A DNA stretch of 64,000 nt, taken from NCBI GenBank assembly GCA_905250075.1, contig CAJNOP010000003.1, positions 1,128,395 to 1,192,394 of the forward strand. The letters run 5' to 3'. The notes below the pieces were generated by a model. It saw only the letters and a list, made by a program, of their open reading frames with translations, did no database searches and had not been told where the DNA came from. The DNA is from Rotaria sp. Silwood1. Taxonomy: Eukaryota; Rotifera; Eurotatoria; Philodinida; Philodinidae. Positions 1-12,828 of this stretch are shown here, in pieces. Position 1 is the first letter of the stretch. The number at the start of each line of letters is the position of its first letter. The position numbers were made by a program, and so were the translations under genes.

Positions 1-1919
1 AACGATACATAAAGAAGCCTGCAGAAATATATTCAAAATTTAATCAAATTAAAAATTAACTTGCACTCCTGAATACTTTGGTACGCAACTTAGAGTTAAA
101 AGCATGTCAAAACCAATACTGCAATACCATAACTAGAAAGTCAATTTTGATTTATTGTTGAACGTTACTGAGTGTATTAAATTTAAGTTCCGAAAGTTCT
201 GAGGGGTTCACAATATATAGCATTCAGAGACTTCTGACATAGCCCTACTAATATAATTAGCTTGATTATTGTGTATTTCATTCAATGAACGACTGCTAAA
301 AGAAAAAACCTGCAGAACTAAAAGGATTTAGAGAATCACAATAATAATTTCGAATAAGTCAAGGAAAGTACAGAGATTAACAAGAATAAATAATAATGAC
401 ATTCATTAGACATTATCAATACAATTATTTAATTTTCAGTTTCAAGAAAAAAAAAGAGAATTTCTCAATATCTTATATATAACAGATTCAAATCCATAAT
501 AGAAAATTAATGTATAAGACTATCAAAAGTTTATCCCTAAAAAAACAGGTAATGGTAATAAATAATAAGAAAGTTTCGAATTCTGAACGGTAATAAACAT
601 TTTATCTATATCTGCATCACATTTCTAGCTTCCAGTCAAATGATTCTCATTGCTCTGTCATCTTGAGATAGAAAATTATCCTTGCTCTAATAAATATACA
701 TAATAACAACATTATTAGATATATTTCAACGTTAAAATTCCAATGCTATCTAACATTAAGAAAAATTAAATAGTTAAAACGAAGTAACTTGTTTATATAT
801 TGAGAAATTTCATATGTCCTGTTATCTTAATGACTAATTCATAACTGATGCATAGTATGAATCCATATAATTATTTACGTCATTCAACATTGAAACTATA
901 AAACTCATTCATCATGAGTTGTTTGTTGGTTTTGTTCTTATTATTTAAGGTGCTTCAAAGTCTACTGTGAACAATGTTCTTATACATGTGATCTACACCT
1001 TATTCCAGTACCAATCTCATGTATCACACAATCGATATGTTACAGCAGTTTTTGTTAAATCAAATCGTGTACTTAATGCTATTTTTAGACTACGAAGACG
1101 CATGTTGAGAAAAAAAAATAAAACATGAAGTGATAGAAGGATATAAAAGAAGATGACATCTGCGGAAGATTCTCTTTGACATTAATTTTTTGAGAATTTT
1201 ATCAAAATAATAAACAGATTACAATTGATGTTGACATGCTTCTAGTATTTTCTTTCTTCACCGATATATTTGATCTTTAATAATATTTTAGAACTTTTGT
1301 CACAGTGATATATTTATATTAATAGATGTGATTATGCATCAATACAGAAATCTTTATTCATAAAATTCTTTATTTTTTATCGAATTTTCATTAACACTTT
1401 GCGAGAGAAAAAAAAGAACAAAACTTATCAAATAAGACAATTCAAATTTTAAAGCTTAAATATAAGTGAAATTTATGTCTAAATGAAATAAGATTAATTT
1501 TGATGGAAAATAAGAAAACTTTCTTTGACATCAAGCAGAAAATCATTTGAAGACGTTTAAGCATTCATGTATGATGTGTCAAAAATGTTTATATTTGCTA
1601 ATATTAATAAAAGCAAAACAAAAAGGAAATCATGAACAAATTCTTGATATCACTACGAATACTTGAAACTAAATCTATTTGTTCAATAAAATAAACAAAA
1701 AAAAACTTATTAATTACTACAGGCTAAACATTCAATCAAATAAAGTCAATTATATTGTAATAATCAATACAGATGTTCGTCCATTTATATCTCTAATTAG
1801 ATTTCTTAAAATTAAAAACAAACGAACGTTTTTCTTCATAAACAATGCAAGAGATATTTATTCTGAATTAATAATAAAAATTTACAAAACAAAAAAAGAG
1901 TAAAATAAACAAAAATCTT
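1..1919. other. AT-rich intergenic, no gene seen
   Basis: No reading frame here has recognisable family motifs or sensible splice partners. The longest open frame (1679-1903) is Lys/Asn/Ile-rich with no domain and looks like chance in AT-rich DNA. The right end is the probable 3' flank of the Kv channel gene on the minus strand. Confidence 0.6.
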
Positions 1920-3837
1920 TTAACTATGATGTTGATGTACATGGCCATTTGATGGTACAAATGGTTTTATTTTTCTTGGTATAACAGCTGGTGTTATACG
2001 TCTTCGTTGTTTAGGTAATTGTTGCCTAGCTAATAAATGTCTATTAAAATTATCAAACATTTCATTAACAATTGGCATTGGTAAATCAATAATTAATACA
2101 CCAAATATTGTTGTTATTGCACCAAGTATCATACCAAGAAGTGACTTTGGTACAATATCACCAAAACCAAGTGTAGTTATTGTTGTTAATGCAAGCCATA
2201 CACCATCAATAACTGATATTATTTGACTGTCAGATGGATTACTTAAACGTTCAACATAATATAATGATGAACCAGCTATTAAAATAACAAGTATACAAAA
2301 AAATATTGATAAATTTAATAATGTTGATGAATATGTAATTGTTGTTGTTATAATTTTTAAACGTGGATGTAAATTAATTAATTTAAACATACGTGCAACA
2401 CGTATTGTTGATAAAAGATCTAATGATGCATAATGACCCGTATAATTGAATACATTATATAGGACATAAGTAAAAAAGAATAAAAATGTACCAAGAAAAT
2501 CTAATAGAAAAAAAAATTGTTTTTTTTTTGATTAGATATACATCAGAAAGAATTTATTTTTCTTTTATTCCTTACCAATCCAATTAAGTATTGATACACA
2601 AAAAACTCTTTTAGATGGAGCGACAACAAATCGTAGAATGATTTCGAATATAAACCAAGAATTACCTAAAATGAGAATGTATTTTTTTTTTCGATACGAT
2701 TGTATAAACATGGATCGAACTGATTTTTGTTGTTATTCGAGTAGACAATAAGTCAAAGTACGATCTGATTTTAATTTAACAAATGAAAAAATATTCGATC
2801 AATATTCAAGCTACTTATTGTTTGTAAACTTTACAATAACTAGCACTTTTTGGCTATCCTCTTTTTTTATTGTTAAATATTTTGAATTTAAATCATTGCG
2901 CACTTTTTTTTTCTTCTAAATATATATTATCTTACAAGCCCATTCAATGACATCAAAACCAGAAATCGTATTTCTTCGTTGTGTATTTTGTACAGGTGTT
3001 TGTTCAGTTGTATTATCGTCAATATAAACATAAACAAAGTCATATTCAGTGATTTCAAATATTGATAATGTACGAAGAACAAAAGTTGTTATAGATAAAA
3101 GAATAAATATTATCGAAATAAATGCAATAATCTAAAAGAAAAAAATTTCAATAAATTGATAATATAAAAAAAAAAGAAAAGAAAAAACTTTCATTTACTT
3201 TTGCTGTGGTTGATGACCTCGGTTCTTCAAATAATTGCCATATTATCATTCTAATACGTTTATATATTGGTAGATGTCCAGATGTTATTAAATGAAAATC
3301 ATTTTCCCAATCAAATTTTTTTATTAAATCATTCGTTGTTGATCGTACTGTTTCTAATTCTAATGAATCAAGTGTTTGAAGTGTTTCTTGTGTTGATCGA
3401 TGTTTTGTATATGTCATCCTAAGTACAAAAAAACCAATAGTTTTATTTTTATTAATTTTTCTTTGCTTTGACATTTACCAACAACAAGGTTCAACTTCTT
3501 CTCTTTGTATTCCCCAATATAAAAGTTCATCTTCAAATAATGGTCCACAAACATTTGTTGGATAATGAAGTTTTCCTGTACGATAATAATTAAGTATTTG
3601 AGAAAAAACACCTGGATGTCGATCAAAAAAATATTCATTTAATACAGGGTCATAAAAAGATAGTTGTGGTGTTAATTTCGAAAGACGTGTAGCTGGTAAT
3701 TTTTTTAATGTAGCACGTTGAGTTTCAAATCTCATTCCACCAACATTAAGAACAACACGAGAATCATTATTGTTTGTTGTTGTTGTTGTTGTTGTTGTTT
3801 TTGTATTAACAAATTTAACTGTTCTTGTTGAACGCAT
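1920..3837 (-). CDS. Shaw/Kv3-like voltage-gated K+ channel subunit
   Basis: Five exons join to 481 aa: 3479-3837, 3199-3418, 2936-3131, 2576-2665 and 1920-2500, all with GT-AG introns of 60-76 or so bp. Exon 1 carries the cytoplasmic T1 tetramerisation domain ([10 protein letters not shown], then FDRHPGVF and the Kv3-type end EPCCW). S1 lies in exon 3, S2 in exon 4, and S3-S6 in exon 5. The pore loop reads [10 protein letters not shown], so the filter is GFGD rather than the usual GYGD. S6 has a PMP hinge ([12 protein letters not shown]), as in Kv channels. The S4 segment ([13 protein letters not shown]) aligns with R3, R4 and K5 of Kv3, but the R1 and R2 positions appear to be D and S. It should form plasma-membrane tetramers that conduct K+. 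Family assignment is firm; gating behaviour is unknown. The start ATG precedes a Thr/Asn run coded by a simple repeat. Confidence 0.93.
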
Positions 3838-6800
3838 ACCTTATTTTTCTGTCTAAATGACTGACGCTAAATAGAAAAAGAAGTTTATTACTAAAAATAA
3901 AGAATAAGAAAAAAAAAAAACAAGGAACACATGTCGGAAGTATTCCATATTGTTAGTTTTCAATGTATACTCACCTGTAAATGTTTTACGTATGCATTTC
4001 CTTTCTCATTCATTCAACCGTTGACAATCATTTAATATTTGTCTATTATCAGTTTTTTCCTCTAGCGTCTCCCTTAGGCCTTTTTATCTCTTATTTTTCT
4101 CTGCTACTTTTTTTCTTATCACGAGATTTTCTTACTATATGAGAGAGTATTAACAATTTTTGATGTTGTTGTCTGAGTGTTTTACAGAGAAGAAATAGCA
4201 AAAAGAAGAGATTGAAGAGAGAGAGGGAGAGAAAAAAGAAATTATTATTTTTTCTTTTTTCCTTTTTTTTATTTTTTTTATAATTTACTAGTCAAAGGGT
4301 GTATATAAATATATATGCAGTAGATGACAAATTTGTTCAACAAGGTTTATTGTCAGTTTTTTTTCTTGTCTGTAATCGTGAACGACAAAAGAATTCAATA
4401 CAGAAATTTATTTCCAATAAGAATATAAAAGCTTTTTCAGTAATCTAAATTTTTCAGCACCTTGAATGTGTGAATAGAATGTTGCTTAGACTCTATAAAT
4501 TCATAGAGAGAACAATTCTCTACAAAATGAGACAACTCCGAAGTCTTTACGTCGTTTTTCAGTTGAGATATAGCAAATATACCGAAACCTACAAAAGTAG
4601 CTTTTTTTGTTTTACTATTTCCTATAGAAAAACATATTTCTGATTCTTCAATCAGATTGCTTGTGTATGAGTTGAAAACTGTCGTAAAAAACTCGGAAAT
4701 GCGTTATTTTATAAAGAATGACTTGCGCTATCTTTCTACGTAACAATATCATATTTGTGCATTCTCTATGTATTGAAAAACTAATTTTCTATAGGCTTAT
4801 TCTATGAATATGTGAGTTATATCCTTTAAGGTAATAATTTTCTCTATTGGATTCACTTTTTTAATTTTTGCTTATTAGAGTTCCACGTTGCAGAAATAAA
4901 TTAAAAACAAAGCCTTGTTAAACAGTTTGCATCGTTACTATATATAGATATATATAATGAAACAATTATATCTAACTAAGTCAGCTCAATATCATACTTT
5001 AAAAATTAATCATAAAAAAACACGAAGAAGTAGTTTGATCTTTCATATTTTCTTTAAGAATACTTGATCTCGCATGCACATGCTCATACTCAATCAACTT
5101 CCTCTTTAAACAAAAAAAGAAGACTTGGAAAACTCTTCTAATTCTTTTTAAATTTTTTCTACAAATATTTTTCTCCTTCATTTTCAACAAAAATAATCTA
5201 CTAATCTTATGAAAAGAAATTTTTTTTAATGAATAATTTAGACTTTTTTTATTTCTTTGTCAATATTCATATAAAAAAGTAATGATTACAAAATCTAGAA
5301 ATGTTATACTCTTTGAAAGAGAAGCAATTGTCTGCTGAAGATATTACTTTTGTGCTTATTGAAATTTATTTATATATATATTTTGATTCACTATGAAATT
5401 TTATACATGTTAAAAGAGAAACTTTTTTTAAAAATAGATTATTAATTAAATTTAATTAACTTTTAAATATTAATCATATTACCAGATTGAATTACTTTAT
5501 TAGGTTTAATGATTTATTTAGAACTTTGTTTAATGAAATAAAGCAAAGTTTACTCTTCTTTTTGGAAGTTGATTGAAGTTTTTGGTAACTAAAAGTATCA
5601 AATTCAGAAGGATCTATCATTTAGCTTTATAATCACCGTACTTATTCAGTCTTTTGTCAATTCTCAATAAAATAATATTAAAATAAGCCAAATTAACTTC
5701 TCGAATTATTTATTCTTCATGATTTATTTTTTTTCTTAGAACAAAAGCTGTTTTTGAATAGATCCACATACTTACCGTTAATCTTCTTATATCGATTATG
5801 ACAGAGATAATAGAATGCCAAAAGTGAAAAGCAGAAAAATAGTCAAAGTAGATAGTTATTCTACTGGAATTTTGATGCTTATCCTTACAATGAATTATCT
5901 GATTAAATATAAGAATAAATCTGCAGAAGTTCTTATTTTGCTTAAATACTATACGCCTCAATATAAAAGAATTCGATTTTAGTTAATTCGAACAAGTAGT
6001 TTACATAAAATGAAATTTTTTCAAAGATCTTCAGAATATGTCAAATATTATGTAAATGATTTAGTGTCGATCTAGTTTTTGATCAATTATTGAGCTATTT
6101 ATTATGTTTCGAATTTTATGCATAGCTTTCGTTCTTACTCATTTTTCTTGTATTTGGTTGAATACTTTTCATAGTATTACCTTTATGACAGCAAAAAAAT
6201 CTTATATCAAAAGATGTATAAATGCATGAGTTCATAATGATTCTTTCATATTTAATCTTTCATAGAGATGAATCTTTTCCTATTCAAACCCTTAAGAAAC
6301 GAGATCATCTTTGCAATGCTTCAGAGAAAAAATCGACCCTTCATGAGTACTTATGTGCATGTCTTCTACATGTCAACGAGGCAAATTAACATTAGATATT
6401 AGGAAAAATCTAGGTATCATTTTTCTTAATCATATCGAATAGAACGTTGGTGATTCTTTAAAAATTAATTCAAAACCTTATATACATATATATATGTATC
6501 CGATGCTTTATAGACTAAAAACAATGACCACATATATCTTTTCTTCAGGTTGACTAATAAATTTTGTACTTTGTCTTAGTAGAAAATTCCTATTGCTACT
6601 GAAAAACTATGCCACTTATACTATCTGGAATAACTTTGAATTATTAAAACCCATACAATCGGATATATTTGGTTTTTTTTTTCTTTTTCTAAATGTGTAA
6701 TGAAGGTACGATAATGATGGCATGACTTTTTTCAAAACGTAATATTATATTAAGATAATAATAGATAGTTCTTTTTTGATGATCTATAATTGGTTATAAA

Positions 6801-8336
6801 TATCTACATCAAATTACAACCGGAGATGATCTTTCAACTGATTTCATTTCAATAAACTCTTAAGATTTCAAAGTTGATATCAAAGAAAAAAAAACCATTA
6901 TTCAAATTGAGATGATTTTTCCGTCGCTCGAAGAATAAAACTTGACATTTTTCTTTCATCATTATATGTGCATAACACTCCTCATAGCTATTATTCTAGC
7001 ATCATCTAACCACAATTTTATACATGCAAAGTTCTATTACATTTGTTCATGTAACATGCAATCTAATTGTTTGCCTCATGTTATTTTATTTGAACTGATT
7101 TCTTTTTTTTCTTTTTCTTTATTCAATTACCACTTGCTACAGACAGTTTATCTAAATGAATCACGTACAAAAATGTCAAAAAGGAATGTGATATATGTTA
7201 ACAGCGTCTAGAATGACATTGCTTACAAAAACATATCTTCAATTCATTTTTGTTACCACCTGTAGCTTGTATAACAATAACTCGTGCATCATCGATTCGA
7301 TCAAAGTTATACGATTCTTTCTTTCTTTTTTTTAATTTTCACTGTTTTGTTCACACTAAAGTGGTAGCCAACAATAATGTATTCTAGTAGTTGAACTTAC
7401 TATATGAATAGAAAGCTGTCAAAGTCTTCCTTTTTTTATTTTTTACATACAAGAATCAAATAATATCGACTGACCACTCAAATACCAAAAATGCTTTGTA
7501 CTGAAGATGACATATCACATGTGTACAATACTTATTAGATTTTTTTTGTCTCGCTATATACAATTAAATGATCGATTAACTGAATGGATACTTTCATTCA
7601 AAAAAAACAAAAAAGAAATAGAATTATCTTTCAGACGTTACTATTCACCAGATACAATAGTTCTAATGTTCAATCAATAGAGTTATTGACCATTCCATTT
7701 ACTAGAAATAACATAGAAGTAATTGACGTTTAAACAAAGAGAACAGAAAAAAAGAAGTGAACTTTGAAAAATAGCCAAATGTACGCCCACATGATGTTCC
7801 CATATTTTACTAATATATAAATGTTCGTTATACATGCAAATATAAAATCGACAATTAAATTGATGAATAGTCAATCATATATAAACAGTTGAAACAGATG
7901 ATATATCTATAAATGTCGAACTCGATCCGTAACATGTATCACAGGTTGGACTGCATAATGAAGAATGATGTAATAGGAAAAAAACGAAGGGGACAGGTCC
8001 GATTCTTTTTCCGTGCTTTGAACTGCTATGGCCAAGGTTATCTTTTTTTGCCTGCTCAACTTATTTCTAAATTCAAGGTAGACACGTACATTTGGCTATT
8101 TCTTCAGTCTCGCTTTCTCTTTTTTCTTAGTGTTGGACAAATTTTCTTCTTTCTCTCTGTCTCTTGCTTTCTCTCTTATTGTTCTACTTTCCTCATCTTT
8201 TCTCTCTCTCTCTTTGCCCGTTCGTAGTCATTTTTCTCATTACTCCAAATATCGTCGGTGAATAGAGAGAGACAGGGAGAGTAGTAATCGTGAGCGACGA
8301 ACAACTGAACACATACATACAAAGAATACGCAGAAG
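3838..8336. other. 4.5-kb intergenic region between divergent genes
   Basis: This lies between the Kv gene (-) and the unknown gene at 8337 (+), so it should hold both promoters. It contains GA/CT-rich simple stretches (4195-4270, 8090-8280) and poly-T runs. Open frames such as 6942-7211 and 7913-8227 show no domains and have low-complexity or hydrophobic composition. The CT/GA-rich block just upstream of 8337 is probably 5' UTR or promoter. No other gene is supported. Confidence 0.5.
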
Positions 8337-9673
8337 ATGCAACAACATCAGCATCACTACATTGATAGACGACGATCACGACTCATGAACAATAGTGATA
8401 AAACAAAAACTGATGAATTCTATGCTAAATTAGAACGCATTCGATTAACTACTGCAGCTTCAAATTCAAGTAAGTTTTTCGATTTTAATATTAAGTTAAT
8501 CCTATCCTCGAAATTCTCATCTTTCAAGTAGTCGGTATTGATCAAAAAGCTTTTCTTTCTTTACATTCTCTTTTATTCTAACAATGTTTTGTTGCGTATT
8601 GATTACGATGAGACAGGAGCTTTACCCAAAGAAGCAATGATTAGGTCGTTTATGTTTACATGAGAAATGTTAATGAAGCAAGCATGTTTATCAACTGATC
8701 GTCATCATCATCATCATCATCGTTTCCAAATCATCTGTCGTCTCACTTATCTTCCATCTGATCATCATCTTAACAAAAGAACTCGACGAGACTGATTATC
8801 GGATGAGTCAACGATTCATTTTGACACGCATCTGATATAGACTGGTGATGTAATAAGATGTCATTTAAATCATATCATTATAAAGAAAAAAAGAAAAAAA
8901 CCTGAGCAAAATCTGTATGTCATCATTATGATCATGTCTGGTAAATGTCAAATAACCTTGTCTAAGTCATAAATCATTGAAGTCTTTATGATAGAAAGTC
9001 ATTTACTTTCGAAGAGTAATAAATGATACCTTAATTGATTTTTTTGTGATAGAGTTTTTTTTTTGTGAACTTAATGGAATCTAAACTTATATGTTCTATT
9101 TCTTATTTAAATAGAACAGTGTTCACATCGTTCGGCAACAGAATTATTAGATGAAACAAAACCATTTTTTGTTAAAAGTCAACAAGTTTTACATAATCGA
9201 CAAACACTTCTAAATAATAAAATATCAAATGCACAACAACGAATGACACCATCATTTCGAATAGCGTAAGTTTATTTTATATTAATTTTTAATATAATTA
9301 ATCATTTATTTATTGATGTTTTTATTGTTTTTTTCTTAGACAACCACGTCGTTCTCCCTATCATAATATTGAATATGAATATGATCGATTTCGATTAGAT
9401 TCTCTTGATCTTTCATTAAAATCTTCTACACAGTCAATATCAACACCAATTTCAACAATAAATTTTTCCGATTGTAGTGCATTTGAAAGTGTTAGTTTAT
9501 TATCTCTTTCGGATCAAACAACACTTGATAGTGCTAATAGTCTATCAAATATAAAACGAACAGTTGTACCATCAACATCATTAACTGTGATTGAACGTAA
9601 TGCAAGAATTATTAAATGGCTTTTTCAATTAAATAAAGCTAATGCATCACCGTCATTTCAACAAGTTCGATAG
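8337..9673 (+). CDS. Unknown 205-aa protein, three exons
   Basis: Exons 8337-8469, 9115-9265 and 9340-9673 join in phase (133 + 151 + 334 nt) with GT-AG junctions, giving 205 aa. No family is recognised. The N-terminal third is basic and His/Arg-rich. The middle is Gln/Asn-rich (KSQQVLHNRQTLLNN). A Ser/Thr-rich, likely disordered stretch follows. A short conserved-looking helix with a Trp (VIERNARIIKWLFQLNKA) lies near the C-terminus. There is no signal peptide or membrane helix. A second in-frame Met 16 residues downstream (MNNSDKTKT) is an alternative start. Intron 1 is 645 bp, long for this genome, and intron 2 is 74 bp. Codon use matches the neighbours. The reading-phase fit of three exons is the main support that this is real. 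Confidence 0.7.
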
Positions 9674-12600
9674 TTAATAAAGAAAAAACTTATTTACATT
9701 TTGTTGTTTTTTTTATTGTAAGTCGTTGTTTTGTGTTTGATTGTTGAGAAAAAAGACAAAAAAGAGTAATCAAAACGCAAAATTTGTGTTCATACTATAA
9801 ATTTTTCAAAAATAGATTTTATACTAAAAGTTATCATGTTTTTAAAAAAAATTCAGATTTCAGATGATTAGAAAAACTGATGTGTTTTTTCGTATACTTA
9901 GTCACATGATTTGCAACAGTTACAAAATTGGATCATGTGATAGAAACGATCATTTGAAAAAAAAACACTTTTAGACAATTTATGGTAATTAAGAAAAGAA
10001 AAATGCATTTGTTTGAGTGATATTATCAAAATAGGTTATTATTCATCATTAAACTACATCAGTAGAGATAAAATTTCATCTATTGTTCTGAACAGACAAC
10101 ATTGAATACATGAGTTGAGATCTTATCTATTCAAATGAACGTGTCAATAATAAATTCTATACTAAAAATGGTCTATTGGTATGAGATTATTCATAGTCCA
10201 TTTAAATATATCTATTTTATTTACAAAAAAAAAATTATTCGATAAGATGAAAAATTTTCAAATCCGAAAAGTCAAAATTTAGTAACAATAAATGTAACAG
10301 TAAAAAACAAGTTAACGACTAACAGAATTAATCAATTTATTAAAATAATAAAATTAAAAAAAATTTTCATATATTGGGTTATTCAAGACATAAACTGACT
10401 AAGAAATATTGAAATATTTAATGAAGAAATATGACATTTTTTTATTATTTATACAACATCATGTTCTTATGTAGACTTGACTAATATTACGAGTACATCT
10501 TTCTATTAGTGTTAAATCATAATACAGTATAGCAAAAAAGAAAATCAATGAAGACAAATAGATATTTGTGATAAGTGAATGATAAAGTGCTAGCATAGAC
10601 AGAATAACTATCTTTTTCTGTCATCATATATAGATAAGAGAATTGATTTGATTATTAAAGTATATATTATATAACTATTTGTATCTAAGATTAACATAAT
10701 TTAAAGTTAAGTATTTATGTTCACATGAAATATGAAATAATTATGAACCATAAAATGAATAATCATTTTTAAATATTTCAACTTTAAAGATTAAATTTAT
10801 ATCTTACATTGTGTTCAATTTAATAATGCTTCTAATGACTTTGACGATAATAGCAATGTGATACTTCAGAATCGAATACTTTGATTGTCAAAGTGATTTT
10901 GACTTCAAAGAAAAATTTACAATTGAAACTTTAGTAAAATTCTCATCAAGGATCATGCATAAATCACACTTAAATGATGCTGAAGTTCGACGAAATACAT
11001 TTTTCATAGAATTGCAATAAATCTTTATCGAATAAGTGACATTTATCAAGAATTAAAAAGTTACATAATAAATTAGAAATTTGATTTTATTAATAACGTA
11101 CTATTGAACTTATGACAAAAGTAAATAGTAACTTACATTTTGCGACTCACTTTATCAATAGTACACATATCGATATTTATGTTTTACTGTAAAAAAGTAT
11201 GAATTGAAAAGACAATAAAAGAATGAAAATTTTTTGCAAAAATAGATTGAATAGAAAAAAAAATAATCTTCATCGGATGTTATCGAACAACAGTGATATA
11301 TGCTAGACATGTGAGTACAATCTATTCACCTAAGGTGTCAGATTCGGCCGATACATCCAACATTATAGGTCAATCATGTACTCTATTCTATCCTTTTGAA
11401 AAGTTATTCTTATTCATTTGTATTTTCTCTCTAAATTGGAAGATAGATGGTGCCACTCATAGAGAAGAAAGGAAGCTGTTAGTACAATCCCTGCGGGATT
11501 AAAATGTGAAATACAATATAGCTGCTTTTGCTAATCAGAGAAAGATTGTTGTATTCTATGTATGTTGGAACACATTTCTTCATTGTCTTTTTGCTCAATA
11601 CTTCAGAAATGCAATAAGGAACTTGTTCATATATTATAACGAAATATTAATTGTATATGGTCTTTGATCGTATATCAGCAAGGTTGTCATGACCAATAAA
11701 GAGCGGGAACAAAGACAAGTGGGTCTGAATTTCTATCTTTACTTTTCGATCGCGTTTCAAAATGCAGATAAAGTAGGATAATCTTGAGAAAAAAGAATGA
11801 AAAATAAGAGGAAACTAAATTATAAGATGTATCGAGCCGATATGATCGTAGCAATTTACATGCATCGGTATGCACTCAGATAGAAAAAAGATGAAGTTCA
11901 CTTCTTCCGTGTAAAGTGCAAAAGAATTATTAAGGATGAATAAAGTTGATAAAGATTTATAATTCTAGAAGGTCGATGATTCTTTTCAATATCGAGAAGG
12001 AAAACAGAAACATGTAAAAAGATAAAGATAAACCTCTTATCATTCTTCGGACACATACTATTTTCATGAACAAACAGTCTTTGGAATTATGACTGTCATA
12101 GTTATTGTTCTAGAGATATTCGTTTATTATAATTTCTAACTTTGTTTACTAAGTTCAACTAAGTAATCTACCTATAAACACAAAAAAATAATATTGACTA
12201 GAATAGCATACGATGAAATAATAACTATAAATAATGAAAGATTAGATTGTTTTCAATAATTATAAACACATCCGCATGAATCATTTGCTTCTTGAACAAA
12301 GAATGCATAGTTAAGAAAGATCATGAAAAAACGTGTTAATAGCAAGAGCTGATTGTCACTAAATTCAATATGTTATTTATAAAGCTACAAAAAGTCATTA
12401 AAATTTTTATCGTTCAATGTTTGCTATTCGAAACAAACCAATTTCTTTTATTGTCATTCAGTAATGTTACTTTTTTGTTTTGCATGTCTATAAAAGTAAA
12501 TAACGATAAGTAATTTGATATCAAAAAGAACACCTGTCTTGAAATCAAACAATAGTGAATTTTTTTGCCATTTATCGTTCTCTTTTCTATACTAGCTTGA

Positions 12601-12828
12601 AGTCTTTCTTTAGTTTGTTTTATCAAGAAATTCTATTACTACTGCCATCTTTTTATGGAATTGGGTTGATTGGTTATTTAATAAAATTCTTGTGATTCAT
12701 AAGGATGACAACTGCTAATTTAAAAGAGAAAATACAATTACCTCATTCTGATTCATTCATCGTTGTTTATATAAAACCGAAGCGATATACTAATCAAATT
12801 TCATTCGTTGAAAGTCATTATATTCAGA
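9674..12828. other. Intergenic, AT-rich, nothing recognised
   Basis: About 3.1 kb with no domain-bearing frame on either strand. Short frames at 11293-11502, 11687-11875 and 12414-12626 lack homology and splice partners. The frame 12705-12899 overlaps the true first exon of the next gene in another frame. A poly-A/T-rich 3' flank follows the stop at 9673. Confidence 0.5.

Noticed and set aside
7913..8227. 104-codon frame upstream of the gene at 8337
   Set aside because: Half of it is the CT-rich tract read as Ser/Leu/Phe; more likely promoter or 5' UTR sequence.
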